Shown here: piece after piece, positions 28,948-38,690 of the stretch | How the letters are laid out: the number at the start of each line of letters is the position of its first letter | Position numbering within the stretch: position 1 is the stretch's first letter | Assembly: GCA_949358305.1 (NCBI GenBank) | Contig: OX442314.1 | Coordinates: 29,807,118 to 29,871,117 of the forward strand | Direction of reading: 5' to 3' | Length of the DNA: 64,000 nt | From: Strigamia acuminata | Taxonomy: Eukaryota; Arthropoda; Chilopoda; Geophilomorpha; Linotaeniidae | The notes under the pieces: model-generated | What the model was told of the DNA's origin: nothing | Databases searched by the model: none | What the model saw: the letters and a program-made list of their open reading frames with translations, nothing else | Position numbers and translations under genes: made by a program

Positions 28948-30730
28948 GTGACTTTGGACTTGACCTGTGTGGACTTACTGAACGTGACTTTTTGTTTTTA
29001 CGCATTTTTTGGTTTGGGTGGGTAAGTCCCCATTCAAACGCGTGTTTATTTTATATTTTTATGTTTCGTTTTCCAAGTTGCGATAACTGAATGTGATATT
29101 TTTTACCGATTGTGATATTTATTTATTTTTGTTTATTTTCTAGTGTTCCCCGCGCCTCCTGCGACCACCTGCACGGCCGAAGGATGTTCATTCCTCCTCC
29201 GGCAATCACGTACCGGGTGGAGATGACCCTTAAATTTTCTTCCTTTGGCTGTGCGGCTGGCCGCGGCAGGCGTTGGTTTTCCCAACAATCGAGGATTGTA
29301 TGGTGATGTTTTGTTAGTTTTAGAGTTTATCTTAGTGCCAAATGCATTCTCGCCAGTGTTTAGTTTATTATTTAACGCGTCTAACGCGAATGTTTGATTT
29401 AGTCATTCTCTTTTGTTATCGCATCATCCTTAAGTTTAAGACCGCTAAGGTTGCGGCGAATTTAGTCTATTTTGATTGCTTTTTGATTTTAATTATGTTT
29501 CTGATTGGATTATCTTGTTTTGTATCGTTTCATTGCCGTTTTAACCGGAGCAATAAAACTCTGGTGGTTGGGGCGTGTCACGGTCCGGTGCTCACGCGTA
29601 CGAGTAGTACGCATTGTTTCCCCCGTGTTGTGTTCCTAATAAACCCTAATTGTGTTCCTACCTTGTATTGTTTTCATTCTGTCTTATGTTTAGCCAAATT
29701 CTCCTCATTTTCCCTCATTCCTTCCTTTCTTATCTCTTACTCACTCCTAACTCTCTTTTCTCTCTCACTTCTCTCTTATCTCTTCCTAGTTTTTCTATTT
29801 CTGTTTATTGTTTTGATGCGAACTCATTTGCATTTCTATTCTGGTCAGTACGCGTCGACGTTAGTCATACACTTAGTATGCACCGACTGTACTGATTGGC
29901 TCTTGACTCTTCCGTGATTGGTTGAGCTTGGATGAGTCCAAGTTTACCTTTCACCCTATTTTTCCCTTTTTCCCTCAGTTAAGCTCTGTATCCCGAACGC
30001 GTAGGTGCTCTTTGGAGCCAGTGCTCATGGCAGAGTCTTAGCTCACTTCACAAAGCTCACTTGCTGCTTTGTTTCACCTAGTAGTTCTGAGATATGACTC
30101 TAGGTTTTCACCTCATTATTAACAGTGTTAGCTCACACTTTTATCCACTTGAACCTGTTGTTTTTCCGCTTCCTTTCGTGTTGTTTTAAGCGCCGTGACG
30201 CGTCGCTATTTAGGCAGGATAAGTTTGTTTGGCTTTCAAACTGAAATCTTTGTGTCTATTTATTTCATGCGTCCGGCGCGTAGCTTAGTTTCGCCGCTCA
30301 CAACGAGCTTTAGCTTAATTAAGCATTAGTTTGAGGTTTAGTTAGGGATTTGCGTGACCGTGCAGGCCAGTTACGCACGCGTTAGCACGCATTCCACGCT
30401 TCACTTCGACAGCGAGGCGGACGCTTGTGAGTCGGGACGTTACGTGTTTCGTTTAACTTCGTGTGATCTTGTGATCTGCACGATACGTTGCGGGACGCGC
30501 GTTGGGTCTTGACTCTGGTGACCGCTAAGCAAATTCTGTCCCCCCATTTTAGTAGCTCGGAATACCCGGCCAAAATAAATATTCGTGTAAAGATCGGGAT
30601 CTGGAGTGTGTGCTACCGACATAAGGCGTGCACTCACGGCTGGGCAGGTCTCGAGGACCAGGCTCCCAAGATTTTCTGTATCGCGGCGTCTTTCAAACGC
30701 GTCCCAAACCGCTCGGGAAACGCGATTCAT
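28948..30730 (+). other. 3' flank of interrupted ORF3-like gene, CpG-rich, possible old LTR
   Basis: No credible long gene. GTAAGT near 29021 and TTTTCTAG near 29142 could bound a short intron. A TGTCACGG at 29576, after a purine-rich stretch, resembles the TGTGACGG LTR start and lies about 630 bp after the stop, close to the 512-bp gap in element 1; I could not find a matching end. 29698-29800 is almost pure pyrimidine. 30180-30720 is rich in CpG. It may be the remains of the older element's 3' LTR. Confidence 0.3.
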
Positions 30731-30734
30731 TACA

Positions 30735-30915
30735 AAATTCATTTTTTAAACAAAAAATTTATTTTTTTTAAACAAAAAATTTATTTTTTTTAAACAAAAA
30801 ATTTATTTTTTTTAAACAAAAAATTCCTGTTTTTTAAACAAAAAATTCATTTTTTTTTAAACAAAAAATTCATTTTTTGAACTAAAAAATTCCGGGAAAA
30901 AAAATTATTTTTTTT
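30735..30915 (+). repeat. AT-rich minisatellite, unit about 22-24 bp
   Basis: About seven units of the form TTTTTTAAACAAAAAATTYA with length variation in the A and T runs. Its core resembles the array at 31430-31546. Confidence 0.8.
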
Positions 30916-31429
30916 TAACAATCTTCGGTGTTTAAATCCTAAATTGCGGCAAAAAGATGCGCGCTGAGTGGACGCGCATGCGCAGGTTCGCCGAATTCAT
31001 TTTTAAAGTTGACCTTCAGCTTGGGTGTCGGTCATTACAGAATTCCAATTCCGTGTTGGATAAAAATATTAAATTCGGTCCTTGTTTATTAATTGGTTTT
31101 TGTATTTGAATAAATCAATAAATCCAGATGCGTATCAATCGGAAGCGGGTGATTAAAAGGATAGGATGTGAGCGAGAACGGTCAGAAATAATGGAGACCG
31201 CTAACTAGTCCGGTTTAGAACTTCAGTCGCGATCGGGTGATGACTAAAGTAATGAAAATCAATATATAAGATGACTTGTGGATAGATCGAAGATTAATCA
31301 CAAAGTGAAAAATCAATCAATCGTGATCGATTAAATAGTTTTCGATCAGCTGATCACTTGGATCAATTCATCAAAGAAAATAGGGGTGAAGATAAATCAA
31401 TGTTAAATTAAATCGCGAATAGAGACGCA

Positions 31430-31546
31430 CACCTTTATTTTCCAGACAAAAATTTTATATTCCAGACAAAGTATTCATTTTCTAGACAAGAAAATTCATT
31501 TTCCAGGCAAAAAAATTCATTTTCCAGACAAATAATTCATATTGTT
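31430..31546 (+). repeat. Minisatellite, unit about 21-22 bp (ATTCATTTTCCAGACAAAAA)
   Basis: About five units, with variants of the CCAGAC word (CTAGAC, CCAGGC). Shares the AAAAAATTCATTTT junction with the array 0.5 kb upstream. Confidence 0.8.
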
Positions 31547-31559
31547 GGATCCGCTGTTG

Positions 31560-32132
31560 TCTTAACCAACAAAGGGAGCCAAAAATGACAATATTAAAGC
31601 TTACAGCATCGTTTGTTTATAATAATGACCTTATGGTACAAAACTATGTTGTTGGAGAATAGATTTAAGCTTACTATACAGTCTTTCCTCTGGTGACAGC
31701 ATAATTTGTCAGCTAGCTACATCGTGCAATTGAATCTGGAGCATCAAAGATGATTGATTTTATGATTAATAGAAAAAAAACAAAATTCCAAACTTGTACG
31801 TTTAACGAATTTCTTATTATTGTTGGCATCGGAACTCGCTATCATGTTTTAAGAGTATCATTACTACCGGCAAACTGCTTACCCCGGATGCACAATCGTA
31901 GGTCGTACCGATTTCGGCATCAACAATGCACCAGGAGTAACTAATGATTCAATAGCTTGAAAATCATCATTCGGAACTTTTAATTTATTGTCTGTTTGCT
32001 TGCTATACTCAAACCCACCATAAGAGTGGCCTATTGTCCATTGGCCCAGCCTCATTACTTCTAACTGTGGTCTGTATGCTATCACCATAAAAAGTAGTTT
32101 AGCTTTGTTTTTAATTTGTTTGATTACTTTAA
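31560..32132. other. Unassigned sequence
   Basis: No convincing gene. The longest frame (minus strand, 31879-32193) runs into the neighbouring transposon-like element and has no recognisable domain. 32015-32058 is one arm of a ~45-bp imperfect inverted repeat whose other arm is at 32898-32945. Confidence 0.4.
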
Positions 32133-32140
32133 TAATTGAA

Positions 32141-32690
32141 TTCAAGGGTGTGTTTGAATCGGTTTGAATCGGAGTTTTTAAAATCTGATACAATCCAAAA
32201 AAATTTGGATGGATAAACCAAATATCCTATCCTATCCTATCCGGAAAAAAATGGTGGCCCATCCAATCCTATCCTCATTCAATTCAAACCGAGTGCGGAT
32301 TGCGGATAAGATTGAGTCCCAAACGTCTCAAACTGATGAATTAAGTGCAGAAATGACCAAAAACTGATGAATTAAGTGCAGAAATGACCAAAAACTGATG
32401 AATCATGTGCAGAAATGACCAAAGACGGATGAATTAAGTGCAAAACTGACCAAATGAAGTCAAATAAGTCAAATAAAGCCATAAGAATTTAAAATAAAGT
32501 GCATTTAAATTGATTTTTTGAATTTCGGATTATAAGGATCGGTTTCGGTTTTTTCTCCAATCCTATCCAGAATGTATGGATAAAATTTTGAATTATCCTA
32601 TCCGATTAAAAAAATCGGATTGATTTGGGACCATTCGAATCCGATTTAATTCAATCCGAATTCGGTTTGGGTCCTATCCGACCGCACCCT
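32141..32690. mobile_element. Short hAT-like non-autonomous element
   Basis: Flanked by an exact 8-bp direct repeat TAATTGAA (32133-32140 and 32691-32698), the target size of hAT transposons. Ends are inverted (AAGGGTGTG near the left, CGCACCCT at the right), with sub-terminal GAATCGG/TCCGA words repeated on both sides. No transposase. It contains CCTAT repeats (about 32221-32243) and a 31-bp tandem array. Confidence 0.5.
32331..32454 (+). repeat. 31-bp tandem repeat, about 4 units
   Basis: Unit starts AACTGATGAATTAAGTGCAG and ends with a GACCAAA word; successive starts at 32331 and 32362. The last unit is degraded. Lies inside the hAT-like element. Confidence 0.85.
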
Positions 32691-32699
32691 TAATTGAAA

Positions 32700-34200
32700 T
32701 GATGTATGTTATTTGTATTTTATAAGAAAATGTTATTTCAATTCATAAAATACAGATTTATGATGTTTATATTTCAACATATTCATGTTTATTCAGTTTA
32801 TTGCTTGCTTTGTCAGGAAAGCAAACAATTTTCTAACAATAGGTAATCGATTACAAAGTCTGTGCATTTGGGTCTATTTTTTGTATCACTACACAAGTGA
32901 AATGGCTCGGCCAATGGAAAATAGACCACTCTTATGATGGGCTTGATTTGCTGTGCCGTGCTCCGCTTTGCCAAGGCACGGTGAGCGCAAACCCACATAA
33001 CTAGTTGCAGAAATTAGAATGAATTAATTGAGGAAACTTAATGACATAATGGACCATTAGGCTGACCTCCCAAAGCGCCTGAACCACAGGTCTTCCTTCC
33101 ACTTGCCAGCCGATTCCCTCCCAACTTCTGGTCATTTCACATTTATTCTTGCAACTCTGGAATATATTTTATACTAACAAATGCATCTGGATCTTAACCC
33201 ACCCTATTTCCCTTCTAATCCCACCCCGCTAAGTGGGTGAAGTCATAATGTAATTCACAAAGGATGCTTGGCGAATCGCGACAAATGCACGCGCGGAAAG
33301 TCAGAGACGCGTTGGAATTGAGTGGTGGTCAATTTCAAAGCACCTAGCGCGTCTCGGCGTTACGACTTGTGCGCGGAACGTCTAATCATAACAAAGTAGG
33401 TCGTTTCTGCCAGGAATGTTAGGAGTTTTTGATAATGGTGTCTCCTGGGGAACGGGTCGCGTTAGAAACACGCTTAAAGATGTTATCAACAAAAGCAAGT
33501 TTGTTTTATTTGTTTTTAACTTATTAGGAATTAGATACGGCTTTTCCTCCCACAACAATATTCATGCGGACAAGAGTAAAGCGAGGATTTATTGATGTTG
33601 GCGAGCTTCTTGCTGTGGCCAACTATGAATCCTTTTTTTACACCGTGTTAAATTGACTGTAACTTCCAGACAGTTAGCACAAATTTGATCAATGGTTTTG
33701 ATATGAAATTTGTCCGCAGTAGCTGAGGCTGCCCAGCATGCAGTGGGAAGAATTTACTGCAAGAAAAACACAGTTTCGAGTAATTCAAGTATGATCAGTA
33801 GTGATTCTGCCACTTTGAGCCACTGTTGTGAATTATAGGTTTGGTTTGGGAGTTTAGGTGCTTCTGCTTGGGTGTATAGTTGGGTTTAATCATTTTTGCT
33901 ATAAAGACGTGAGAAGGGGGATCTGTGGGATGGGTGAGTGTGCTTATTTATTGGTCAATTATTTTTGTTGGCACATCGTTTTCAGGTGAGAATAACAGAT
34001 GAAGCAATTCATTGTTGAAAGAGTTGTGGGTACAAGGGTGGTCGTAGATCAAAATAGGCTATAAACGTTATAGGATGTTAGTGTTTAAGGGTTCTTAAAC
34101 AGTTTTGTCTTCTAAGTATTGACTAGCTAGTCAGGAGGTTCAATAGAGGTCAATAAAGCCGGTGTGTGATTTGAAAATTTGTGACGAAATTCGTGACTTA
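32700..34200. other. Unassigned intergenic sequence
   Basis: No gene recognised; the longest frame (minus, 32813-32998) has no known domain. A CpG-rich patch lies at 33270-33390. The rest is AT-rich. Confidence 0.4.
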
Positions 34201-34975
34201 TTCAAGATTTTAATGAGATTTTTAGGATTTGTACGAGATTTTTAGCATTTGTATGAGATTTTTAGGATTTGTACGAGATTTTTAGGAATTGTACGAGATT
34301 TTTAGGATTTGTATGAGATTTTTAGGATTTGTATGAGATTTTAGAAATTTCAGTGATTTAAATCAGTTTTTCTAAATCTATATTTACATGTGATTTTATA
34401 GATTTTCATGAGTTTATCTCCATTCAAATGAGTTTTTCCAGATTTAAATGAGATTTTGCTGATTTAAATGAGTTTTTCCAGATTTAAATGAGATTTTGCT
34501 GATTTAAATGAGATTTCGCAGATTTAAATCAGATTTCGCAGATTTAAATGAGATTGTGCAGATTTAAATGAGATTTCAAAGATCTTAATGAGATTTCAAA
34601 GATCTTAATAAGATTTCAGAGATCTTAATGAGATTTCAGAGATCTTAATGAGATTTCAGAGATCTTAATGAGATTTCAGAGATTTTAATGAGATTTCAGA
34701 GATCTTAATGAGATTTCAGAGATCTTAATGAGATATTAGAGATTTAAATAAGATTTCACATATTTAAATGACATTTTACACATTTAAATAAGTTTGAAAA
34801 TTTGATTTACATGAGATTTTAATGACTTTTTCTAGATTTACATGAAATTTTAATGACTTTTTCTAGATTTACATGAGATTTCAATGACTTTTTCTAGATT
34901 TACATGAGATTTCAATGACTTTTTCTAGATTTACTTGAGATTTTATTGACTTTTCCTAGACTTACACAAAATTCA
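34201..34975 (+). repeat. 20-bp minisatellite with successive variant blocks
   Basis: About 35 units with a 20-bp period that changes along the array: GAGATTTTTAGGATTTGTAC type (34204-34330), GAGATTTTGCTGATTTAAAT and GAGATTTCGCAGATTTAAAT types (about 34430-34570), GAGATTTCAGAGATCTTAAT type (34570-34740), then a ~31-bp derivative with TTTTTCTAGATTTACAT (34800-34940). GAGATTT is common to all. Confidence 0.85.
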
Positions 34976-36021
34976 AACATTTCAATCAAATTTTAAAAAT
35001 CGAAAAAACATTTACAAATAAATTTTTAAAAAAAATGACAAGAGCAACCTCATTATTTTTTTTCTTAAACTATTACGAGATTTAGAGATTATTTCAAGCC
35101 AGCAAGAAATTTAACATCAATGCTAGCTCCCCTCCCCCCCCCCCCAAAAAAAAAATCCAAAACAACAAAAATTTTTCCTTCACCACACAACACAAAAAGT
35201 TAACCAACAACTCCAACACAATTTCCTTTCCATCCCGACAACACCAACTTTTAATTTCTCCGCTTCATCGAACCATCCACATCAACTTTAAACCTCAGCG
35301 TGACTGACTTATGCCTTCCATTTAGGATCAAAAATTCATATTCAATGTACAGAAATTTCTTCCTACTATTGAGGCCCTAGTAACATTTTTCCCCTCTCCA
35401 CAAATTACCTATCATCCGAGATATAATATGCAGTCTTGTGAGTGCAGAGTATTTGAATGGTCCAACTTAAGCTGCTGTGAAGGATTGAAAAAGCTTTGAA
35501 GCATATAAAGTGGGTTCCTTTTTCCTTTCTTCTGATTGGCCACTAACCGAAGATTGGCTCCTGCCGATAAGTAGACAGATGCTGCTATGCTTTTCAAAAC
35601 ACACCCTGGAGATGCTGATAGCGGTGTGCAATTCTTCGGTTGAAATTTTAAAATAAACGGGTCACTAATGGCTGCTGGCTTGTGTTTTAAAGTTAATGTC
35701 TTGTTTCTTTTTAACTTTTCAGGCCTTTTTTTCTCTCTTTCTCTTAATCAGGTTTGCTTAATGAATGTGACTGAGGAGACTGAGGTTTCCTGATTAAGTA
35801 AAAGTGGGAATTTGAATTGCACTTGAGGAAGTTTGATGTTTTTTTTTTTTAGTTTTTTTTTTGGGATGTTTTAACAGATGTCTGAAGTGAGATATCTATT
35901 TTTGTTAGATTGTATTGTTGTCTTGAGGGTGTTGTTTTGGGGTGAGATTTAACTGAATTTGGTTGATAAGGATGTGCAATTGCAGTGGAAATAGAAATTG
36001 TTTAATTTTTTTTTTTGGCGA
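34976..36021. other. Unassigned AT-rich sequence
   Basis: No gene recognised. Contains a C-run followed by an A-run at about 35130-35155 and T-runs at about 35841-35861 and 36007-36016. Confidence 0.4.
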
Positions 36022-36410
36022 GAAGGGAATAAAGTAATGAAATTTTCTAAGTGAATTATCAATGCGTTCAAATTGATTAAGCGAAATTTGCTGAAGTGAT
36101 TTAAATTGATTAGGTTCTTTCAAGTTTTGGAAGAAGACGTTCAACTCCAGCGGCACACGAGCCGGTAGTAAAAATAACGTTTTATTTAAGAGCGTTCAAT
36201 TATCAGTCATTTATTTCACTTATTGCAATTGTGTTAGCTTTAAGTATTTGTTTAACCGATTCGAATATAGTGCCTGCCCAGGTAGCACAGGTGATCGAAT
36301 TGACGTCGCATCTACATAGACTGCTCTGTGTTGAATCTGCATAGACCTGTTAATATCGATGCGATGTTAAATCTATGTCAATGTTCTATCCCAATTTAAA
36401 TTTAACAATA

Positions 36411-37072
36411 GGTGCGTTCAATCTGCTAGCAGAAAGTCACTTAACTGACTTAACTGCCTTTCAGAGGGCGGAAGTGACGAAAATTACGTCACATTTTGAC
36501 AAAGTAAAGTCAATAAAGTGACTTTCAGGAAAGTAACTGGAAAGTTACTTTTCCACCTTTTAGAAGTCACTTACATGTGCGTGCGCATGCGCATTGCACA
36601 TTTAAATAAGCTACAGTGGCAGCCATTTTGTTCTCGATCTAACTGGCTAAAAAATGAATTCGTCACCACCAAAAGAAAAGGTATTTGGGAAAAGAAATGT
36701 GTTTCAACAATTTGTTTTACGATAAATTCACACGTGTGGCACACGGTAAATTCGCACGTGTGGCACACGGTTAATTCGGACGTGTGGCACACGGTAAATT
36801 CACGTGTGGCACACGGTAAATTTACACGTGTGACACACGGTAAATTCACACGTGTGGCACACGGTTAATTCGGACGTGTGGCACATGGTAAATTTACACG
36901 TGTACACGGTAAATTCACACGTGTACACGGTAAATTCACACGTGTGGCGTGTGAAGTCTGGTGCTAATCTTAAGTGAAGTATGGTGCTAAAGTAAGTGTA
37001 TTCAATAAAAAGTGACTTTGAGGAAAGGAAGGAAAGTGAAAGTCACTTCTTCTACCACAGATTGAACGCACC
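36411..37072. mobile_element. Terminal-inverted-repeat element, GGTGCGTTCAATCTG family
   Basis: Perfect inverted ends (GGTGCGTTCAATCTG at 36411-36425; reverse complement at 37058-37072) flanked by TA on both sides. Sub-terminal AAGTCACTT words also mirror. It encloses a CACGTG minisatellite. A related end occurs near 55754-55771. No transposase. Confidence 0.65.
36725..36955. repeat. 24-bp minisatellite carrying CACGTG
   Basis: About nine units of CACGTGTGGCACACGGTAAATT type. The 24-bp period keeps both strands open (HVWHTVNS-like octapeptide on +), but that is a by-product of the period. Each unit contains an E-box palindrome. Confidence 0.85.
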
Positions 37073-37161
37073 TATAGATTTAACATAGACCGCTCTATGC
37101 TGAATCAACAGAGAGCGGTTGATGTTGAATCTGTGTAGACCGCTCTCTGTTGACAAACAGA

Positions 37162-37543
37162 TACAGTCGAGCCTCGTTATAACAAATCACAAGGGACCTG
37201 AGAAATCGGTTCGTTATAATGAAAGTTTGTTATAAAGATAAATTCCTTTTATCGTGGTTTGTTATAAAAATAAATTTGCTACATTGCAGTTTGTTATAAA
37301 AATAAATTTGTTATAGCGCGGTTTGTTATAAAAATAAATTTGCTATATCGCGGTTCGTTATAAAAATTAATTCGTTATATCGCGGTTTGTTATAAAAATA
37401 AATTTGTTATATCGCGGTTTGTTATAAGAATAAATTTGCTATATCGTGGTTCGTTATAAAAATATATTCGTTATATTATATCGCAGTTTGTTATAAAAAT
37501 GAATTCGTTATATCGCGGTTCGTTATAACGAGGTTCAACTGTA
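37162..37543. mobile_element. Pogo/Tigger-like MITE with internal tandem repeats
   Basis: Ends CAGTCGAGCCTCGTTATAAC and GTTATAACGAGGTTCAACTG are inverted with two mismatches and flanked by TA, the pogo/Tc1-mariner target. The interior is about ten degenerate ~30-bp units of GTTATAAAAATAAATT plus TCGYTATATCGCGG. Similar CAGTCGAACCTCG termini are widespread in invertebrates. Present only in copy 1 of the duplication. Confidence 0.65.
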
Positions 37544-37663
37544 TTATTGCCTTGAATTTTTCAAAATTGTAAGCAAAAAATTAAACAACGATCATTCATT
37601 GCGTAACTTCATGAATTTGAAAACAGTTATCGCAATAACATCTTTGTAAACAATTTTTTTTCT

Positions 37664-37899
37664 TACAACTCAAAGACATGAAATTAGAATACACACCTCT
37701 GTCAAAACAAAAGTTGTGTTTGAAATTACATCACACAAAAAATAATCAACATATGAATTATTTAATTCATTTTTTGTTCATTGTATTGGGAAAAATAAAC
37801 ATTTCGTCATATGTTGATTATTTTTTGTGTGATGTAATTTCAAACACAACTTTTGTTTTGACAGAGATGTGTATTCTAATTTCATGTCTTTGAGTTGTA
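37664..37899. mobile_element. Fold-back element, ~90-bp inverted arms (copy 1)
   Basis: Arms beginning TACAACTCAAAGACATG and ending CATGTCTTTGAGTTGTA are nearly perfect inverted repeats over about 90 bp, with a ~50-bp loop; TA at both ends suggests a Tc1/mariner-type target. It would form a stable hairpin. Confidence 0.75.
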
Positions 37900-38385
37900 T
37901 AGTATCATTTTTAATAAGGGAATGTAAACTCATATGAACTGTATATAAACAGTCAGCCATCATGCTTTGAGTGGTTCGGTCTGATGATCTCAGGCTCGGA
38001 TTAGAAAAGCCGATACAACAGTAGTGTGATTTATTTAAGAGGATCTTTCCAAAGGAGTGTGTGTTTTGCTATGGGGCACACTAGTTATATGAATTTTGAG
38101 AATGGTATGTAAATGGAACAATATTTATTGTTTCCACCTTTGAACCGCACACACTTTTTCTTGGCGCACAATTTGATGCTGTGCAGTGCAGTTAAATGGA
38201 GCAGTGATGGTGTGGTCATAGGCCCTGATCTGCTCAGTCAGGCTGTGTGCTTCTCCAGCTTTCTCAATTTCTTTTGGGAGACTTCAATGCTCAGCTGGTC
38301 ATACTCTGGAATTTGAAGTTGTCTCCAAACACTCTGACAATACAGGAAAGCCTACATTTAACACCATGTTGGAAATAGAATATAT

Positions 38386-38690
38386 CAGCGGTTCCCAAAC
38401 TGTGAGGTGCACCTCACTGGTGGGGCACACCCATCACACACGCCTAAATAGGACAAGCTTTTTTTGCAAACTTATATACAATTTTATGCAAAACTATATA
38501 AAATCATATGTAAAATTATATAAAATTATTTGTAAAATTATATAAAATTATTTGTAAAATTATATAAAATTATTTGTAAAATTATATAAAATTTTGTGCA
38601 AAATTATATAAAATTTTATGCAAAATTATATAAAATTATATGTAAAATTATATAAAATTTTGTGCAAAATTATATAATTTTTTTTTCTTT
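38386..38690 (+). repeat. hAT-like terminus followed by 22-bp AT minisatellite
   Basis: CAGCGGTTCCCAAACTGTGA at 38386 resembles hAT (Charlie-type) ends, but I could not find the opposite end. From about 38464 to 38680 come ~10 units of AAAATTATATAAAATTATTT-GT type (22 bp). Repeated in copy 2 at about 47233-47537. Confidence 0.5.

Larger units (their letters stand above)
32015..32945. repeat. Imperfect inverted repeat flanking a hAT-like element
   Basis: Arms 32015-32058 and 32898-32945 share the ATAAGAGTGG-Y-CTATT core and TCCATTGGCC in opposite orientation (about 85% identity by eye). Both arms, read in the same sense, translate to a similar IRVxYxPLAxP string, so they may be two copies of a coding-derived repeat. 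Confidence 0.45.

Noticed and set aside
29342-29917. 191-codon hydrophobic frame on +
   Set aside because: It lies in a pyrimidine-rich, T-rich tract that mechanically yields Phe/Leu/Ser codons; no domain.
30735-31546. CRISPR-like array of repeats
   Set aside because: Units are contiguous without unique spacers, AT-rich and variable, in a eukaryotic context.
36518-36868. Repeat protein with HVWHTVNS octapeptides
   Set aside because: Produced by the 24-bp minisatellite, which keeps frames open on both strands; no start context or conserved flanks.
38262-38340. GDFNAQ-like string resembling the endonuclease of LINE elements
   Set aside because: Only a six-residue match; the surrounding residues do not continue the endonuclease pattern and the frame is short. 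The nearby QQGD string at about 39241 is likewise isolated.
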